Shown: one piece after another, positions 1-11,187 of the stretch
How the letters are laid out: each line of letters opens with the position of its first letter
Position numbering within the stretch: position 1 is the stretch's first letter
NCBI GenBank assembly: GCA_036936605.1
Contig: JAUPFV010000002.1
Location: forward strand, 269,770,770 to 269,834,769
Origin: Limnanthes douglasii subsp. nivea
Taxonomy: Eukaryota; Streptophyta; Magnoliopsida; Brassicales; Limnanthaceae
DNA: 64,000 bases
Reading direction: 5' to 3'
Position numbers and translations under genes: made by a program
The notes under the pieces: model-generated
Seen by the model: the letters and a program-made list of their open reading frames with translations, nothing else
Database searches by the model: none
Told to the model about the DNA's origin: nothing

Positions 1-270
1 CTCTATAAGGATTTTCTTTCATATATGTTCCTTGGTTTTTCGTCTAGGTTGGAGAATGAGCATCTGAACAATGTGGGCAAATATCGAGCGTTCAAGTCAG
101 TACCGCTACCTTTTACCTATGACGAAGATGATGAAAAAGATGATTAGATAGTTTTATAACAACAAAATCAAATGACGTGTTTAATATGTAGGAAACAAAA
201 ATTGTTCATTTAATAGGAAACCACTGCTTGTGAAAGAGGTATTTGATCGATCAATAAAGCGTCTTTCAAT
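1..270 (+). repeat. Left copy of duplicated PHO1 3' end and flank
   Basis: Bases 1 to about 270 align by eye with 47397 to about 47680: last intron, last exon and untranslated flank, including the shared stretch around GAAACAAAAATTGTTCATT. The match fades before the copia LTR at 297. A further homologous block lies beyond the retrotransposons at 16291-16530. Confidence 0.85.
48..147 (+). CDS. Terminal exon of an upstream PHO1-family paralogue (partial)
   Basis: Seen: after an intron ending in CTAG at 44-47, a 100-base exon reads in the same frame as the last exon of the complete PHO1-like gene at 47445-47544. It differs only by scattered substitutions and a small change in the Asp/Glu-rich tail, and ends in TAG at 145-147. 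The preceding intron bases (1-47) match 47397-47444. Family knowledge: this is the end of the EXS domain and the acidic C-terminus of PHO1 phosphate exporters. The rest of the gene lies before the window, so whether it is intact cannot be judged. The matching intron, exon and 3' flank make a tandem gene duplication the simplest reading. Confidence 0.9.
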
Positions 271-296
271 GTTATGTTTACATTTATATTATTAGG

Positions 297-619
297 TGTG
301 AGCATTTACTGCGCAATGTATTACTAACACCCATCCTCAAGCACGCAACAATATAAAATGCATAAAACAAATAAAGGAGCAACGATATAAAATACATAAA
401 GCAAATATAAGATTTAACGTGGTTCGAGAAATGTCTACGTCTACCGACATCGTCAGAGAAATATCTCGTTAGAAAATGATTACAAATTTTCAGATCACTT
501 TTTGAGTGGTCATAGCAATCTAAGACTTACTAGATAATGGACCTAACGAGTTTATATACACAAAAATTAGAAAGTATAATACTCATGATATACTTAAGAA
601 CAAAAGGTACACTGCGAGT
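297..619 (-). repeat. Copia left LTR, first part (interrupted)
   Basis: Aligns with the first part of 15144-15515: shared blocks include AGAAAATGATTACAAATTTT and the TATACACAAAAA region. It stops where the gypsy LTR begins at 620 and resumes at 11103. It is more diverged from its partner LTR than expected for a recent insertion. Confidence 0.85.
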
Positions 620-883
620 TGATAAGGAAGTAGAAATTTAGAGATTAAAGTGTAAATAATAAAAGTTTAACGAAACAATTCTCATTATGTATTTCTATTG
701 AGGACTAAGGGTAATTTATCCTTTTATGTAACCACTTTCAGTTTTGAGCTAAGTCTCAACGCCTCTATATAAAGGTCAGGGCTGAACTAATAAAGGGGTT
801 GAACACTTTTGATCTAAACTCATTTGTGCTTAGACTTTCTCTCTCTAAAATATTTCTCTCACTAATAATAATAGAACTCACCA
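620..883 (+). repeat. 5' LTR of the left Tat-like element
   Basis: Begins TGATAAGG and ends CACCA. It carries a TATA box (TATATAAA, 766-773) preceding the likely transcript start. It matches 10806-11102 closely except that about 33 bases near the 3' end, present at about 11050-11082, are missing here, presumably a deletion in this LTR. Confidence 0.9.
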
Positions 884-901
884 AATTGACGACTCCACTA
901 C
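884..901 (+). promoter_or_regulatory. Putative primer-binding site region of the left Tat-like element
   Basis: The sequence directly after the LTR (AATTGACGACTCCAC) occupies the place of the primer-binding site. The related copies have AATTGACGACCAC (16980) and AATTGGCGCTAGAAGG (58278). The right copy is probably nearest the ancestral form; the tRNA used was not determined. Confidence 0.45.
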
Positions 902-980
902 GGACTTAACAAACAATCAGTGTCTTAGTTTCTAGTTCGAATTATATTGATCTTCTTATTTTCTCGTTTGAATTCTTGCA

Positions 981-2805
981 ATGAATCTTGAAAACAATCC
1001 ATCAGTTCGATCAGCGATGGAAACGCTGAGAGAAGTTTTGCAAAGGAATGAAAACAGACCAGAGTTCCGATCCAAACTCAGTCAGATATAGAAATGCGTA
1101 TGAATCAGCTATTGGATAAAATAAATGTGTTAAATGAAAAATACGAGCAACGAGAACAAGAGATTCACTCGGCAAAGCTTAAATCCGAGATGAGGCAAGT
1201 AAATGAGAAAACTGAAATGGAAATCAGTTTGATCCATCTTGCACTGATCGACATACTAGGAATGAACAGAAGAAAGCGCGTTTCAAAGCTCCAAAAAAGC
1301 TTTATACTTCTTAAAAAGGGAAAAAAGACAAACAGAAATATGTCGCCTCTAGTAAAAAAGAGGTTGAAAGTTCTTTGAAGAAGGAACAAGAAAATGAACA
1401 ACCAAGGAAGCATAAGAAGGAACATAAATCTAAAAGGGACAACATTCCTCGATGCTTGAGGGAATCTACTTGGTGTGAGGGGAACACATCGAATCAATAT
1501 GCTGAGACTGATCGAAATTTGTATGCAGTCATGGGGACTGAGGATCAGTATGTGCAAGGTGTCGATTGGAGGAACTCTCTATTGACAAGTGAAATTCGTT
1601 CTATTACGCTTCTGAATCGTTTTGATATTGCTAAGGTTGAAAAGTTCGACGGGATGCAGGATCCAGATGATCACATTGGACAATTCAAAAATTACATGAT
1701 GAATTTCGAAGATGACGACCGGTTGGTGTGTCGTGCTTTTTTACAAACTTTCAAAGGAACATCGTTAAAGTGGTATTTTGAATTTCAGGGATTTCTATAC
1801 TGCTTTTCGAGGGTAGTTTGTTGTAAGTAAGGAGATGAGAGCGAATGAAGATACGATTATCTAGTGTAAACAGGCGGCTGGAGAGAAATTAAAGGACTAC
1901 ACAAAAATATTCGTTTTGACTAAGGCAAGTTTGGACAATTGCGAAGAAGGAGTGGCGATGACAGCTTTTAGCCAGGGCTTACTGCCAGTGGATCTGGCTA
2001 ATGAAACGAAAAAAATGAGAGCTTTAACTTTTGCAGCAATGATGGCTCAGGTAGAAGACCAGATCAAGGTCAAAGAATCAACTAGGGTCCGAGGAAGACC
2101 AATTAATATCCCAAAGAATTCGGGTCAGGTGGCCAATAACCAAGGGCAACCCTCGAATGGCAATCAACAATTACGTTCGAGGAATAATTGCTACATCGAA
2201 CTGGTGGATATTCAAATCATGCTCCATCCTACAATTACAACAAACCAAGGCTGAATCAGTGGATTATGACCGAATACTATGCGGACTTGATAGAATGTGT
2301 GGCTGCAATTTTTGATAAGAACAAAAGTTTCGTGAATTTTAGGAAGTCACCTCCAATAAATAGGCCAAGGGAGGAGCGGAATAACAAATATTGCAGGTAT
2401 CATGAGAACATCGGGTATGATACTAATGATTGCATCGTATTGAAAAAAAAAGTTCAAATCTTGATTGAAAATGGTAAGCTCTTGACTTATGTAAAGTCAC
2501 AAGGGAGCGGGCCGAATACTCCGGCATCAACTTCACGACCTGCTAACCTATCTGCACCAGCTAAGAATTTAATGATTTTAGATTCGAAGGCTGAAGAATT
2601 CGATGCCTCTTCAGAATATTTGGATAAGGATCCGGATAGGTTGATTTTGATGGCTGTTCAAGAACCAATAAAGAAAGGGTGTGTGCGAAACTTGTGTGAT
2701 TTTTTTGAATCGTTAGCTATTTTCGGAGGTGATTTGATGGATGGTACCACTGACAGTTCAAGGAAGAGACATGTTGTTAATTTGACAACTCAAATTGAAG
2801 GATAA
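981..2805 (+). pseudogene. gag of the left Tat-like element (broken)
   Basis: The start at 981 (ATG AAT CTT) aligns with the gag start at 58405 of the right copy. The frame hits a stop at 1090-1092 and resumes in other frames: 1094-1378, 1375-1830, 1840-2254 and 2188-2805. Recognisable parts are the acidic and lysine-rich N-terminal region; the conserved segment with QYVQGVDWR and the retrotransposon gag core FKGTSLKW; and, at about 2388-2430, a C/H cluster of the form C-R-Y-H...D-C like the Tat knuckle-like motif. Several breaks remove or add single bases, and some are TGG or CAG changed to stops. No functional Gag can be made from this copy. Confidence 0.9.
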
Positions 2806-2846
2806 ATGTTTACCCACTTGTATGAAAAAAGACTATACCTTTTATT

Positions 2847-3330
2847 TTGTTTGATGAAGACGATTTGCGGGGAATAACGGGGCCGTATGAAGACGCTGTA
2901 GTCATTGGGGAAGAAGTGGCTGGTGTTGAAATTCTACGTGTTCTCATAGACACCGGTAGTTCTGCGAACGTCCTCTTCAAAACAACTTATGACAGGATGC
3001 AAAATCCTCCTCGAATCTCTCAATCGGAGCGTACAATCATAGGATTTACTGGTGTGACGGTGCAGGTTATTGGGGAATTCAAAAGAGAAGTGAGCTTAGG
3101 AAAGGGAACTTTTAAGAAGAAGGTCTAAGTGCTCTTTATGGTGGTGGACTGTCCCACGAGCTACAACACTGTTTGTGGAAGGTCTTGGCTTTCTAGAATG
3201 TATGGGGTTGTGTCAACAATGCATCAATGCTTAAATATGTGGTAGGAGATCGTATCGGGGTCGTTTAAAGCGACCAGAAAATTACAAGAGAGTGTTATGC
3301 CACTGCACTCCGGATCTGAGGGTCCAGTAG
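2847..3330 (+). pseudogene. Aspartic protease region of the left Tat-like element (broken)
   Basis: Open from 2847 to 3128. It carries the retropepsin active-site motif LIDTGSSANVLF at about 2944-2980, followed by the flap-side segment with FTGVTVQVIGEF. After the stop at 3128 homology to the right copy continues in a broken frame through a region like the WLAKMY segment. Just downstream, at 3340-3342, a TAG followed by CAG lies in the frame of the alignment, at the same position as TAG CAG at 60830-60835 in the right copy (see findings). Confidence 0.85.
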
Positions 3331-3364
3331 TGGAGACTTGATGAAAGAATAGCAGTGAGAGGGG

Positions 3365-5411
3365 TTAACCCCGGATTTTAAAGAAAAGGTTGACGATCTG
3401 AGGGAAAACTCAGGGTATTTGACAATAAGTGAGCAAATAGAGGAGTATAATTTTTCGGATGGAAGAGTACTTCAGATCGGAACCTTAGTGACCCCACTTC
3501 TACGTCAACAATTGCTAGAATTTTTGTCTTTTAACTTGGATGTTTTCGCTTGGAAAACAGAGGATGTGACAGGAGTACCGATTGAAATAATTTGCCATAG
3601 TTTAGGTGTTAATCCAAAGGTGAAGTCAGTAATTCAAAAAAGAAAGGGTTTTTATCAGAGAAAAGAAGAAGCGATAGTTTCTGAAGTGGATCGGTTATCA
3701 AGATTTGGACATATAAGGGAGTCACAATATCTCTTATGGACGGCAAATCCAGTAGTGGTAAAAAAGAAAAATGGGAAGTGAAGAATGTGTGTGGATTTTA
3801 CAGACTTCAATCGAGCCTGTCCTAAAGATCCGTTTCCCGTTCCTCGAATAGATCAACTGATTGATTCCACTTCGGGAAATAAAATATTAACCTTCATGGA
3901 TGTTTTTGCAGGATACAATCAGATCCAGATGGATCCGAAGGACCAAGAATGTAAAACTTTCATAACTGACAGAAGGTTACATTGCTACAAGGTTATGCCA
4001 TTTGGATTGAAAAACAGTGGAGCTACTTATCAAAGGTTGATGAATAATGCTTTTGCCACCCAGATTGGAAGAAACTTGGAGGTGTATATTGATAATATGG
4101 TGGTAAAAATCTTGAAGGATGATGCGCATCTGGAGGATTTAGAGGAAATATTTTAAAATCTAAGGGCAATCAGATTGAAATTTAATTCTGAAAAGGGCAC
4201 CTTCGGAGTTCGATCGGGGAAGTTCTTGGGTTATGTTATCAGTGAAAGAGGAATAAAAGATGATTCAGAACAGTTGAAAGTTCTAACAACAATGAATTCA
4301 CCTCGATCTGTTAAATAAGTACAAATTTTGGCAAGAAGGTTAGCAGTATTTAATAGATTTATTTCTAGATTTTCTGACAAGTGTTTTCCTTTCTTTCAAA
4401 TATTGTGAGGGCCAACAGATTTGAATGGACATCGGAGTGTGAAGCTGCGTTTACAAGTATAAAGAACTTGTTATCATCACCAAAGATTATTTAAAAACCT
4501 CGAAATGGATAAAACCTCATTTTGTACATTACGATATCGGATTTTGCACTAAGTGCAGTGTTGATTAGTGAAAATTAAGGAATTCAGAAGCAAGTGTACT
4601 ATATCAGCAAAAGTTTAGCAGCTGCAGAAAAGAGGTATTTGAAGCTTGAGAAATAAGCATTAGCATCAGTGATTGCTGCTAGAAAAATGCACCCCTATTT
4701 CCAAGCTCATACTATCGAAGTCCGAACCTCATTTCCTTTTAAAAAAATTGCAACGAACAAATATTTTGGGGAGGATGACCAAGTGGTCAATAGATTTAGG
4801 AGATTATGCTATTTTATTCGCACCTCGAACTGTAATAAAAGCTCAAGTGTTGGCATATTTTTTCATTGAATTTCATTCGAGAAGATTGATGTATAAGAAA
4901 ATCAAGATGTTGCATGAGTAGGTTCGAGGTGGGTTGTTCGAACAGATGGAGGGTCTAGTATTTCAGGGTGCAGTGATGGCGTTCAATTAATTGCTCCATC
5001 TAGAGAAACGATGCTTCAGCCAATCAAATTTGGTTTTCACGCCTCGAATAATGAAGCTGAATACGAAGCTGCTTTGGCTGGTTTGAGGTTGGAAAAATAT
5101 GTGGAGCAACTTCAGTACGCATGGAAACATATTCTCAATTAATATCAAATCAAGTATCTGGAGTTTCCGAGGCAAAAAATGATCGCTTAATTTTGTATCT
5201 TCGGGAGCTTCAAAATTTAATGTTACTATTTGATCATGTTGTTGTTGGGCATATTAGTCGAGGAAGTAACATGGTGGCTGATTCTTTAGCAAATATTGCT
5301 TGTAAAGAGGAATATCCTTGGATTTTGTTACAAGAAAGTCCTTCGATCTTGACCCAGTCAGATCAATGTGAATGTATAGAGGAACTCTTCGGTACCCCAA
5401 ATGTAATCTGA
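3365..5411 (+). pseudogene. Reverse transcriptase and RNase H of the left Tat-like element (broken)
   Basis: RT begins in the 3419-3781 frame (the linker ending NPVVVKKKNGK) and continues after a stop at 3779-3781 into 3785-4156 (CVDFTDFNRACPKDPFPVPR, then MPFGLKNSGATYQ). The catalytic box reads YIDN at about 4087-4098 instead of the expected YIDD, so polymerase activity is lost. Frames are then interrupted through 4160-4920, where the thumb and first RNase H domain can be followed by comparison with 61560-62390. A second RNase H-like domain occurs at 4980-5411 (NNEAEYEAALAGL, then SRGSNMVADSLANIAC). Tandem RNase H domains of this kind are known from the Tat branch. Confidence 0.88.
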
Positions 5412-5456
5412 GGTGATTGGTGAACATATATTCTTAATTTTTTAGTCCAATGAAAA

Positions 5457-6640
5457 TTGCCAGATGATGCTAAATTAGCCAAAACATTGAGGGGTAAAGC
5501 CTTTAGGTACATAGTTTTGGATGCAATTCTATATAAAAAAGCGTTAAGCAAGCCATTGTTACGGTTTTTAAGCAGGCAAGAATCACAGGAGGTATTGTCA
5601 GAATTGCAAGATGGAGATGGGTCAGCTCATTGCGGGTTCAAAGATTTATCTCGACGAGTTTTACTTGCAGGGTTTTATTGGCCTACAATTATGAATGATG
5701 CCAAAAATTTAGTTCAAAGCTGTGATACTTGTCAAAGATTTTCCAGTTCTACGTACAAGCCAACAGTTCAACTTATGTCTATAATCGAGGCCATACCATT
5801 CGATATATGGGGGATTGATTTGGTGGGACCTTTGCCGATGGTATCTGGGGGAAGGAAAATGATAATTATAACAGTGGATTATTTTACAAAATGGACCGAT
5901 GCAGAACCACTATCTGGAACAAAAGAAAAAGATGTGATTAAATTCATTGTGAACAGTATTTGTTGTTGTTTCGGAGTACCTCGGAGAATTACTACAAATA
6001 ATGGCCTTCAGTTTAACAACAAAGAAATGACCTCATTTTGCGTATAAAAGGGAATTCAACAATGTTTTTACGCGTTTTCATCCTCTAGACAATGGACAAG
6101 TCGAGATAACAAACAAAACTATTTTAGATGGTTTGAAGAAAATATTGACAGGGGCAGCGAGGAAATGGCCAAACTATTTACAAGAAGTAATTTGGGCTTA
6201 TCGGACAAGTTCTAAGGAAGCGACTAAAGAAACTCTTTTTGCCTTAGCATATGGAATGGATGCTGTTAGCCCTATGGAATCTACGATGTCATCTTTTAGT
6301 ATAAATCAATATTCTGAAAGATGTAATGATGAAGCTAAACGGGAAAATTTAGATTTGATTGAGGATAAGAGAGTTCGAGCTCATTTAAACGTAATCCATT
6401 ACCAGACTCTTATAAGGAACATATACGACTTGAAGTTAAAAAGATGAGAGTTTAAAGCGGGTGACAATGTGTTGAGGACAATATTTTTGCATACGAAGGA
6501 AAAGTGCCTCAGAAAAAATGGCCCCGAATTGGGAAGGACCTTATATAGTTGTGGAAATAATAAGGTCGGGGTCTTATCGCCTCTGTGATATTCAAGGGAG
6601 GACGCCTCAACACCCATGAAATATACCACATCTGAAATTA
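5457..6640 (+). pseudogene. Integrase of the left Tat-like element (broken)
   Basis: The frame 5457-6047 contains the zinc-binding HHCC region (AHCGFKDLSRRV, then SCDTCQRF) and the integrase core (PFDIWGIDLVGPLP, DYFTKWTDAE). The second catalytic aspartate region reads TTNNGLQF where the right copy has TDNGPQF, so an active-site residue is substituted. A stop at 6045-6047 and a frameshift precede the part carrying the third acidic residue. The frame 6133-6447 continues with the C-terminal region (WAYRTSSKEATKETLFALAYGM). The homologous region ends near 6640, before the tandem array. Confidence 0.9.
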
Positions 6641-6904
6641 TATTTGGAATAGTTCTATTGTATTTTGAATTTGTTACTATTGATTGAATGGCGCACTCTT
6701 TCCTACCATGTTGGCCCAGAAAGGTTTTAATGAGGCGCTATGTACATATTCAATATAATCAACAAAATTCATTTTTTCCAATGGGTGTTTACAAGTGTTT
6801 GTTTAAACTATCTTGATAACTTATCAAAGACTGATCATCTTTGAGGTTGGTTAAAAGTAGAATGTTTAGAAGTGTTTGTTACACTCTTTGAAGAAACTAC
6901 CATC

Positions 6905-7095
6905 TTCGATGTGCTACGTTCAATAAACGCACTGTGATTTTCGAAGTGCTACATTCAATAAACGTACTGTGATTTTTCGAAGTGCTACGTTCAATAAATG
7001 CACTACGATATTCGAAGTGCCACGTTCAAAAAATGCAGTGTGATTTTCGAAGTGCTACGTTCAATAAATGCACTATGGTATTCGAAGTGTTACAT
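6905..7095 (+). repeat. 35-bp tandem repeat array downstream of pol
   Basis: Copies of a 35-36-bp unit begin TTCGAAGTGCTACGTTCAAT at 6905, 6940, 6976, 7011, 7046 and 7081 (last one partial). Copies differ by a few substitutions. The array lies between integrase and the antisense gene. Arrays in this position are known in Tat-branch elements and can seed satellite DNA. Confidence 0.93.
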
Positions 7096-7283
7096 TTTGT
7101 GAATTTTGAAGTACATTATAATATTTGAGGAGTTATGTTTGGAAAAAATTCTTTAAGGTAATCTATTATATTTTAACTTTGAATAGTTAACATTGATAAT
7201 AAACATGAAATATAAATAAAGACATTTGTCAATTAGATTAATTCGATGAAGTAAAAACCAAAAGATAGTAAAAATCATTTAGA

Positions 7284-10245
7284 TTACTCTTCTTCGGATG
7301 ATTCTACTTCATCTGATGATGAGCTTGGGATAGGATCGAAGGCTTCACTAGGGCGCTGTTCGACATGAATGTCATTCCAAAAACTGGAAAGGTTTATTTT
7401 TGGATAAGTCGCATGAATCTTTCGAAGGAGGGTGATGGCTATCTCGTCTTTACCATTGTTGATGACTAACATCATGTTATGGGAACATTCAAATTCTGCG
7501 GCAGTGACATCAACTTGTTTTTCCTTCTCAAAATTAGCCTTCACCATGGCTATCTCATCATTCAACTTTTTCTTTTCTTCTTCACTTGTAGTAATAGAAG
7601 CTTGAAGACCCTCGAATTTATGCTTTTCAGCAGCCAAGTCCTCAATATGTTTTGCTTTGAGCTTGTTTAGCTTCTCTTGATGTGAAGCGATCAATTTTTC
7701 TTTGGCAGTATGATGTTGTTCTAGTAAGTGGCTTTTGACAAAAAAGTCCTCGAACAAGCTCAGATCTTGCCACTTTGAAGGTGTCGAATTGATTGATCAC
7801 ATGATTTTTAAATTTTTCCCTCAGTTGTTTCTCAACATCGACAATTCCCTTATAACGGACCATATCCTTGGCCAATCGTTTCAAGTGACTGTGGGAAGCC
7901 TCGACATGTTGAGAAAGTGACTTTTCTGCAGCATCGAGATCGACAAATGGTTGGAGTGCAGCAAGGACAGCTGAGTTGGGTGGAATAAGAGGAAAATATA
8001 TTGGGCTACGATGAGGAATGGGGTCCAGAGAGGTAGTATGAACATAAGTACAAATGAAATCTGGAGACGCTTCGATGGTAGAGCTTCTCCTAAAATTGTG
8101 CATACGAGTTTGAAATTTCTGGATGACATGAACCTCTTCTCCAGTAAGCTCCTGTGACTCGTTGAAATTAATGAAACTATCGAGATCAAAGTGATCATCA
8201 TCTTGGTTTTCATCACCTGAATTATCTTCGACAATGATTGCAGCTTCATTATTGGTTGGTTTCTTTTCATGATGGGTACTCCAGTTGATTTCAAGCAGCT
8301 ATGACCTCATCTTCATCGAACATTGTGTCTTCAATGGTCACTGATGTTTTGTTTTTCTTCTTATGAAGACTGCTAGAACTTTTCTTTTTCGAATGCGTAG
8401 AAGTTTTTTTTTTTTAAAAGGTTCTTCCTATTCTCCTTCTTTGATGACTGAAAGCTTATTCTCTGTTGTTTTTCTTTTCAAACATTTTAACTTTGGTTTT
8501 TTTGAAGGGCTAGCACCAGATGTAGTAGCTGTTTTTTTCTCATTTTTCTCATTTTTGCCTTTTTCTTTTGAGGCAAGTGATTGTCTGACCTGTTACGAAT
8601 AAGGAGGAATGTTTTACAATCGGGTTGAACTAATCTTTTGCAAGCATGATGAGGATTGATTTTCTCCATCAAATTTGGAGGAGGAAAAGCTCCAGGTGTG
8701 ATGGGAAAGAGATGACTATTCAGGAAATTGATCGGTTGAAAGGAGGTGTGGAAAGCGTTGTTCCATTCTGCTTCGGCCCAAGCAGCAAGCGTTTTTGAAT
8801 ATATCTTTGGCTTTTGTCCGACGAATGGCGTACCGCCTTAGAATTTCTGAAATGATCATATAAGTAAATAGTAAATAAGGGAAATAACAGTTATACTATT
8901 TCGTTTAAAATAAAAGAAGAATATTATAATAATCACGGTTACTTCTCCAAAGGAGGTTCAGCTTCGATGGGTTGGCATCAAATATCTCTTTACCAGTTTC
9001 CCACGCTCCTGAGATGAAGACAAATTTTTGCTTCCAAAATTTGTCCACTTCTAGAAGGTCGTCGATGATTTTTAGATCATCAACTAGGGTAAGGTAGTAG
9101 AATGGAAGCTTTGGCCCTTTGGACAGCTTTGTCAAAGATATGAAGTCTTTGATGTTGATCGGCATCTTAGATAAGCTAGACGCCTTGATCACAGACATAA
9201 GAGTGAATAATTGATTCAATGTCACTTGAGTAGGGTACAGGTTTAGAAGTTTGAAGTACTCAACTATCATGGGATCCAGTGGGTATCGAAGACGCCAATT
9301 GATGATTTCGGGGCAGACCACTAGTTCATCGTCTTTTCAATCTAAGGGAGTCTATCCTTTTTTGGGTAATCGAAGGGTAATGTCGTCTCCCATTCCCTAT
9401 TACTTCTTCAGATCTGATCCTTGACTTTCTTGATAATATACGTATGGAACTTTTTTCAGTTCGATAATATAGTCAGCATCTAGAGATCTCAGATTGGTGC
9501 CAATTTTTTCTCTTTCCTCATCTGATATGGTAGCCAGATCCTTATTCTTTCTCGGCTTACAGTTTTTCTTTTCTGTAGCATTATTTGATTCTCCTTCATC
9601 AGAATCAACTTCCTCCACGTCTGTAGAATTCCTAGCCCCATTATCTGGCCGAGTAGCTTCAGAGTCCATTTCCTCCACTTCTGATGTCTCATCTCTTAGT
9701 TGTGGAGGGTTCTTTGAGGGAATTTGTTGAGGTAATGAGGCTTCCTCAACAATATCCCTCCGAGGAGGAGAGTTGGTAGGTGGAGCTGATGATGAGGGAT
9801 TTAGGGTAGCATTGGTATCATCGCTCATGGCTATGAAAGTTTTTCTTCTTCGAATTTGTGGAGGATAAGTTGAAGAAGAAGTTGCTTCGGTTTGTTTTGA
9901 AAGAGATTTGCTTGATTTCTCACTAATCTGAGGTGATTATTTAACATGAGAAGAAGAAGTTCGATGTGTTTTGGGTGTTTGAACTCTAGACGAATGACCC
10001 TCTTCAGCAGCAGGAGAAGATGAGAAAGCAGGAACTTTAGATGGGTCGAAGTTACCGTAATAAGTGGTTTTGGTTGATGTTCTGAGGAGAGTGTTGCTTA
10101 TTAGTCCAGCAGCTCTATACTCATCTGTTGTTTCACCTATGCAGAAATAATCGTACGTCCCGAAGACTAGATTATCGTCAGGTTTTGGAGATTTGGGTTT
10201 TTTGGGTATCTTAGCCTTAGATCTTCTGGATCTTGGATTTTTTTT
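7284..10245 (-). pseudogene. Antisense accessory gene of the Tat-like element (decayed)
   Basis: Reading is on the minus strand, opposite to gag-pol. A Ser/Pro/Thr-rich upstream stretch (about 9937-10240) ends in a stop. Then comes an ATG at 9828 opening a 142-residue acidic, Ser/Pro-rich segment (9400-9828). Next is 8905-9321, which has the pattern of the 'putative gypsy type transposon' domain (WRLRYPLDP...; KFVFISGAWE). It ends with Lys/Glu-rich coiled-coil-like segments at 7642-8103 and 7284-7757 (TSEEEKKKLNDEI) closing in an acidic Ser/Glu tail. Introns are likely between some segments, but frameshifts also exist and boundaries are unclear. Antisense ORFs downstream of pol are established in Grande/Retand-type elements; their role is unknown. 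Confidence 0.75.
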
Positions 10246-10782
10246 CTCATAAACAAGATGAAGATTGATCGAAAAGTATGAGTTTTCTAGCGAGGATAAT
10301 TGGGAAGTTTGAAGAAAACATTAAAGGTAGCCAAGGGTTTGTTGTTTTTCTCTCAAGAATTTTTGAGTTGTGAAACAGAGAAATGAAATTACTAATGAAT
10401 ATATATATGAGGAAGAGGAAGTGTGTAGAGGAGGAAAATCCTTTGTGTTGATTGGACTGAGTACGAAATGGTAATGGTATCACAAGTTCGACATTTCTGC
10501 CATACTAACTGTAAGCCTCGTAGTTAGGTATTCATGATAAATCTAAACAGTTAGATTCTATAGACCAACTTTGAAATAATTACACAGATTGGTTATTTGA
10601 AAGTGTATTTGATGTGGTGCCATATCTGGTAACATTCAATGAAAATAGAGTTAAATTTTGGATAATGAAATTTGCATGTGATGAAATTCGAGGAGAAAGA
10701 AAGATGTTGGTGACTTTAAACTATTAGTTTTTGGAATTGCTTCTGGCAGGATTTAAAGACAGTTAGTTCTCATTCATTTACT

Positions 10783-10805
10783 GACATGAGAACTAGAGCG
10801 GCTAC
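10783..10805 (+). promoter_or_regulatory. Possible polypurine tract before the 3' LTR
   Basis: A moderately purine-rich stretch (GAGAACTAGAGCGG) lies immediately upstream of the 3' LTR, the required site of plus-strand priming. It is not a clean tract, consistent with decay. Confidence 0.35.
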
Positions 10806-11102
10806 TGATAAGGAAGTAGAAATTCAGGGATTAAAGTGTAAATAATAGAAGTTTAACGCTTGAATTCTGATTATGTATTTCTATTGAGGACTAAGGGTAA
10901 TTTATCCTTTTATGTAACCACTTTCAGTTTTGAGCTAAGTCCTAACGCCTCTATATAAAGGCCAGGGCTGAACTAATAAAGAGGTTGAACACTTTTGATC
11001 TAAACTCATTTGTGCTCATACTTTCTCTCTCTAAAATATTTCTCTCACTAAATCGCTCTTATCATTCTTTACTTGGGCAATTAATAATAATAGAACTCAC
11101 CA
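10806..11102 (+). repeat. 3' LTR of the left Tat-like element
   Basis: 297 bp, TGATAAGG to CACCA. It contains TATATAAA at 10952-10959 and the segment missing from the 5' LTR. It ends against copia LTR sequence that continues from 619. Confidence 0.9.
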
Positions 11103-11187
11103 ACAGTGACACAATACTGTACCAACAAACACGGTACACTGTCAAGGCATTATTCGAGTCATTCTTATCATCTCTTCATTATTAACA
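11103..11187 (-). repeat. Copia left LTR, second part
   Basis: Continues the LTR interrupted at 619. The segment around GGTACACTGTCAAGGCATTATTCG matches 15479-15500 with few changes, and the LTR closes at ATTAACA (11181-11187). In element orientation this is the start of the 3' LTR; the purine run next to it (complement of 11188-11205) fits a polypurine tract. Confidence 0.85.

Larger units (their letters stand above)
620..11102 (+). mobile_element. Tat-like Ty3/gypsy retrotransposon with antisense gene (decayed)
   Basis: Flanked by related LTRs (620-883 and 10806-11102), with gag, protease, RT, RNase H and integrase in gypsy order on the plus strand, then about 4 kb of extra sequence before the 3' LTR. 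That extra region holds a 35-bp tandem array and an antisense reading region. Both are known hallmarks of the plant Tat/Ogre/Grande/Retand branch. Coding homology to the better preserved copy at 57993-64000 runs the whole length of gag-pol. Frames are broken dozens of times and the RT motif YIDD is changed to YIDN, so the copy cannot be autonomous. A clean target duplication was not identified. Confidence 0.92.

Noticed and set aside
611..619. Target duplication of the left Tat-like element
   Set aside because: The flanks GCGAG and ACAGT do not match; either LTR boundary erosion or divergence obscures it.
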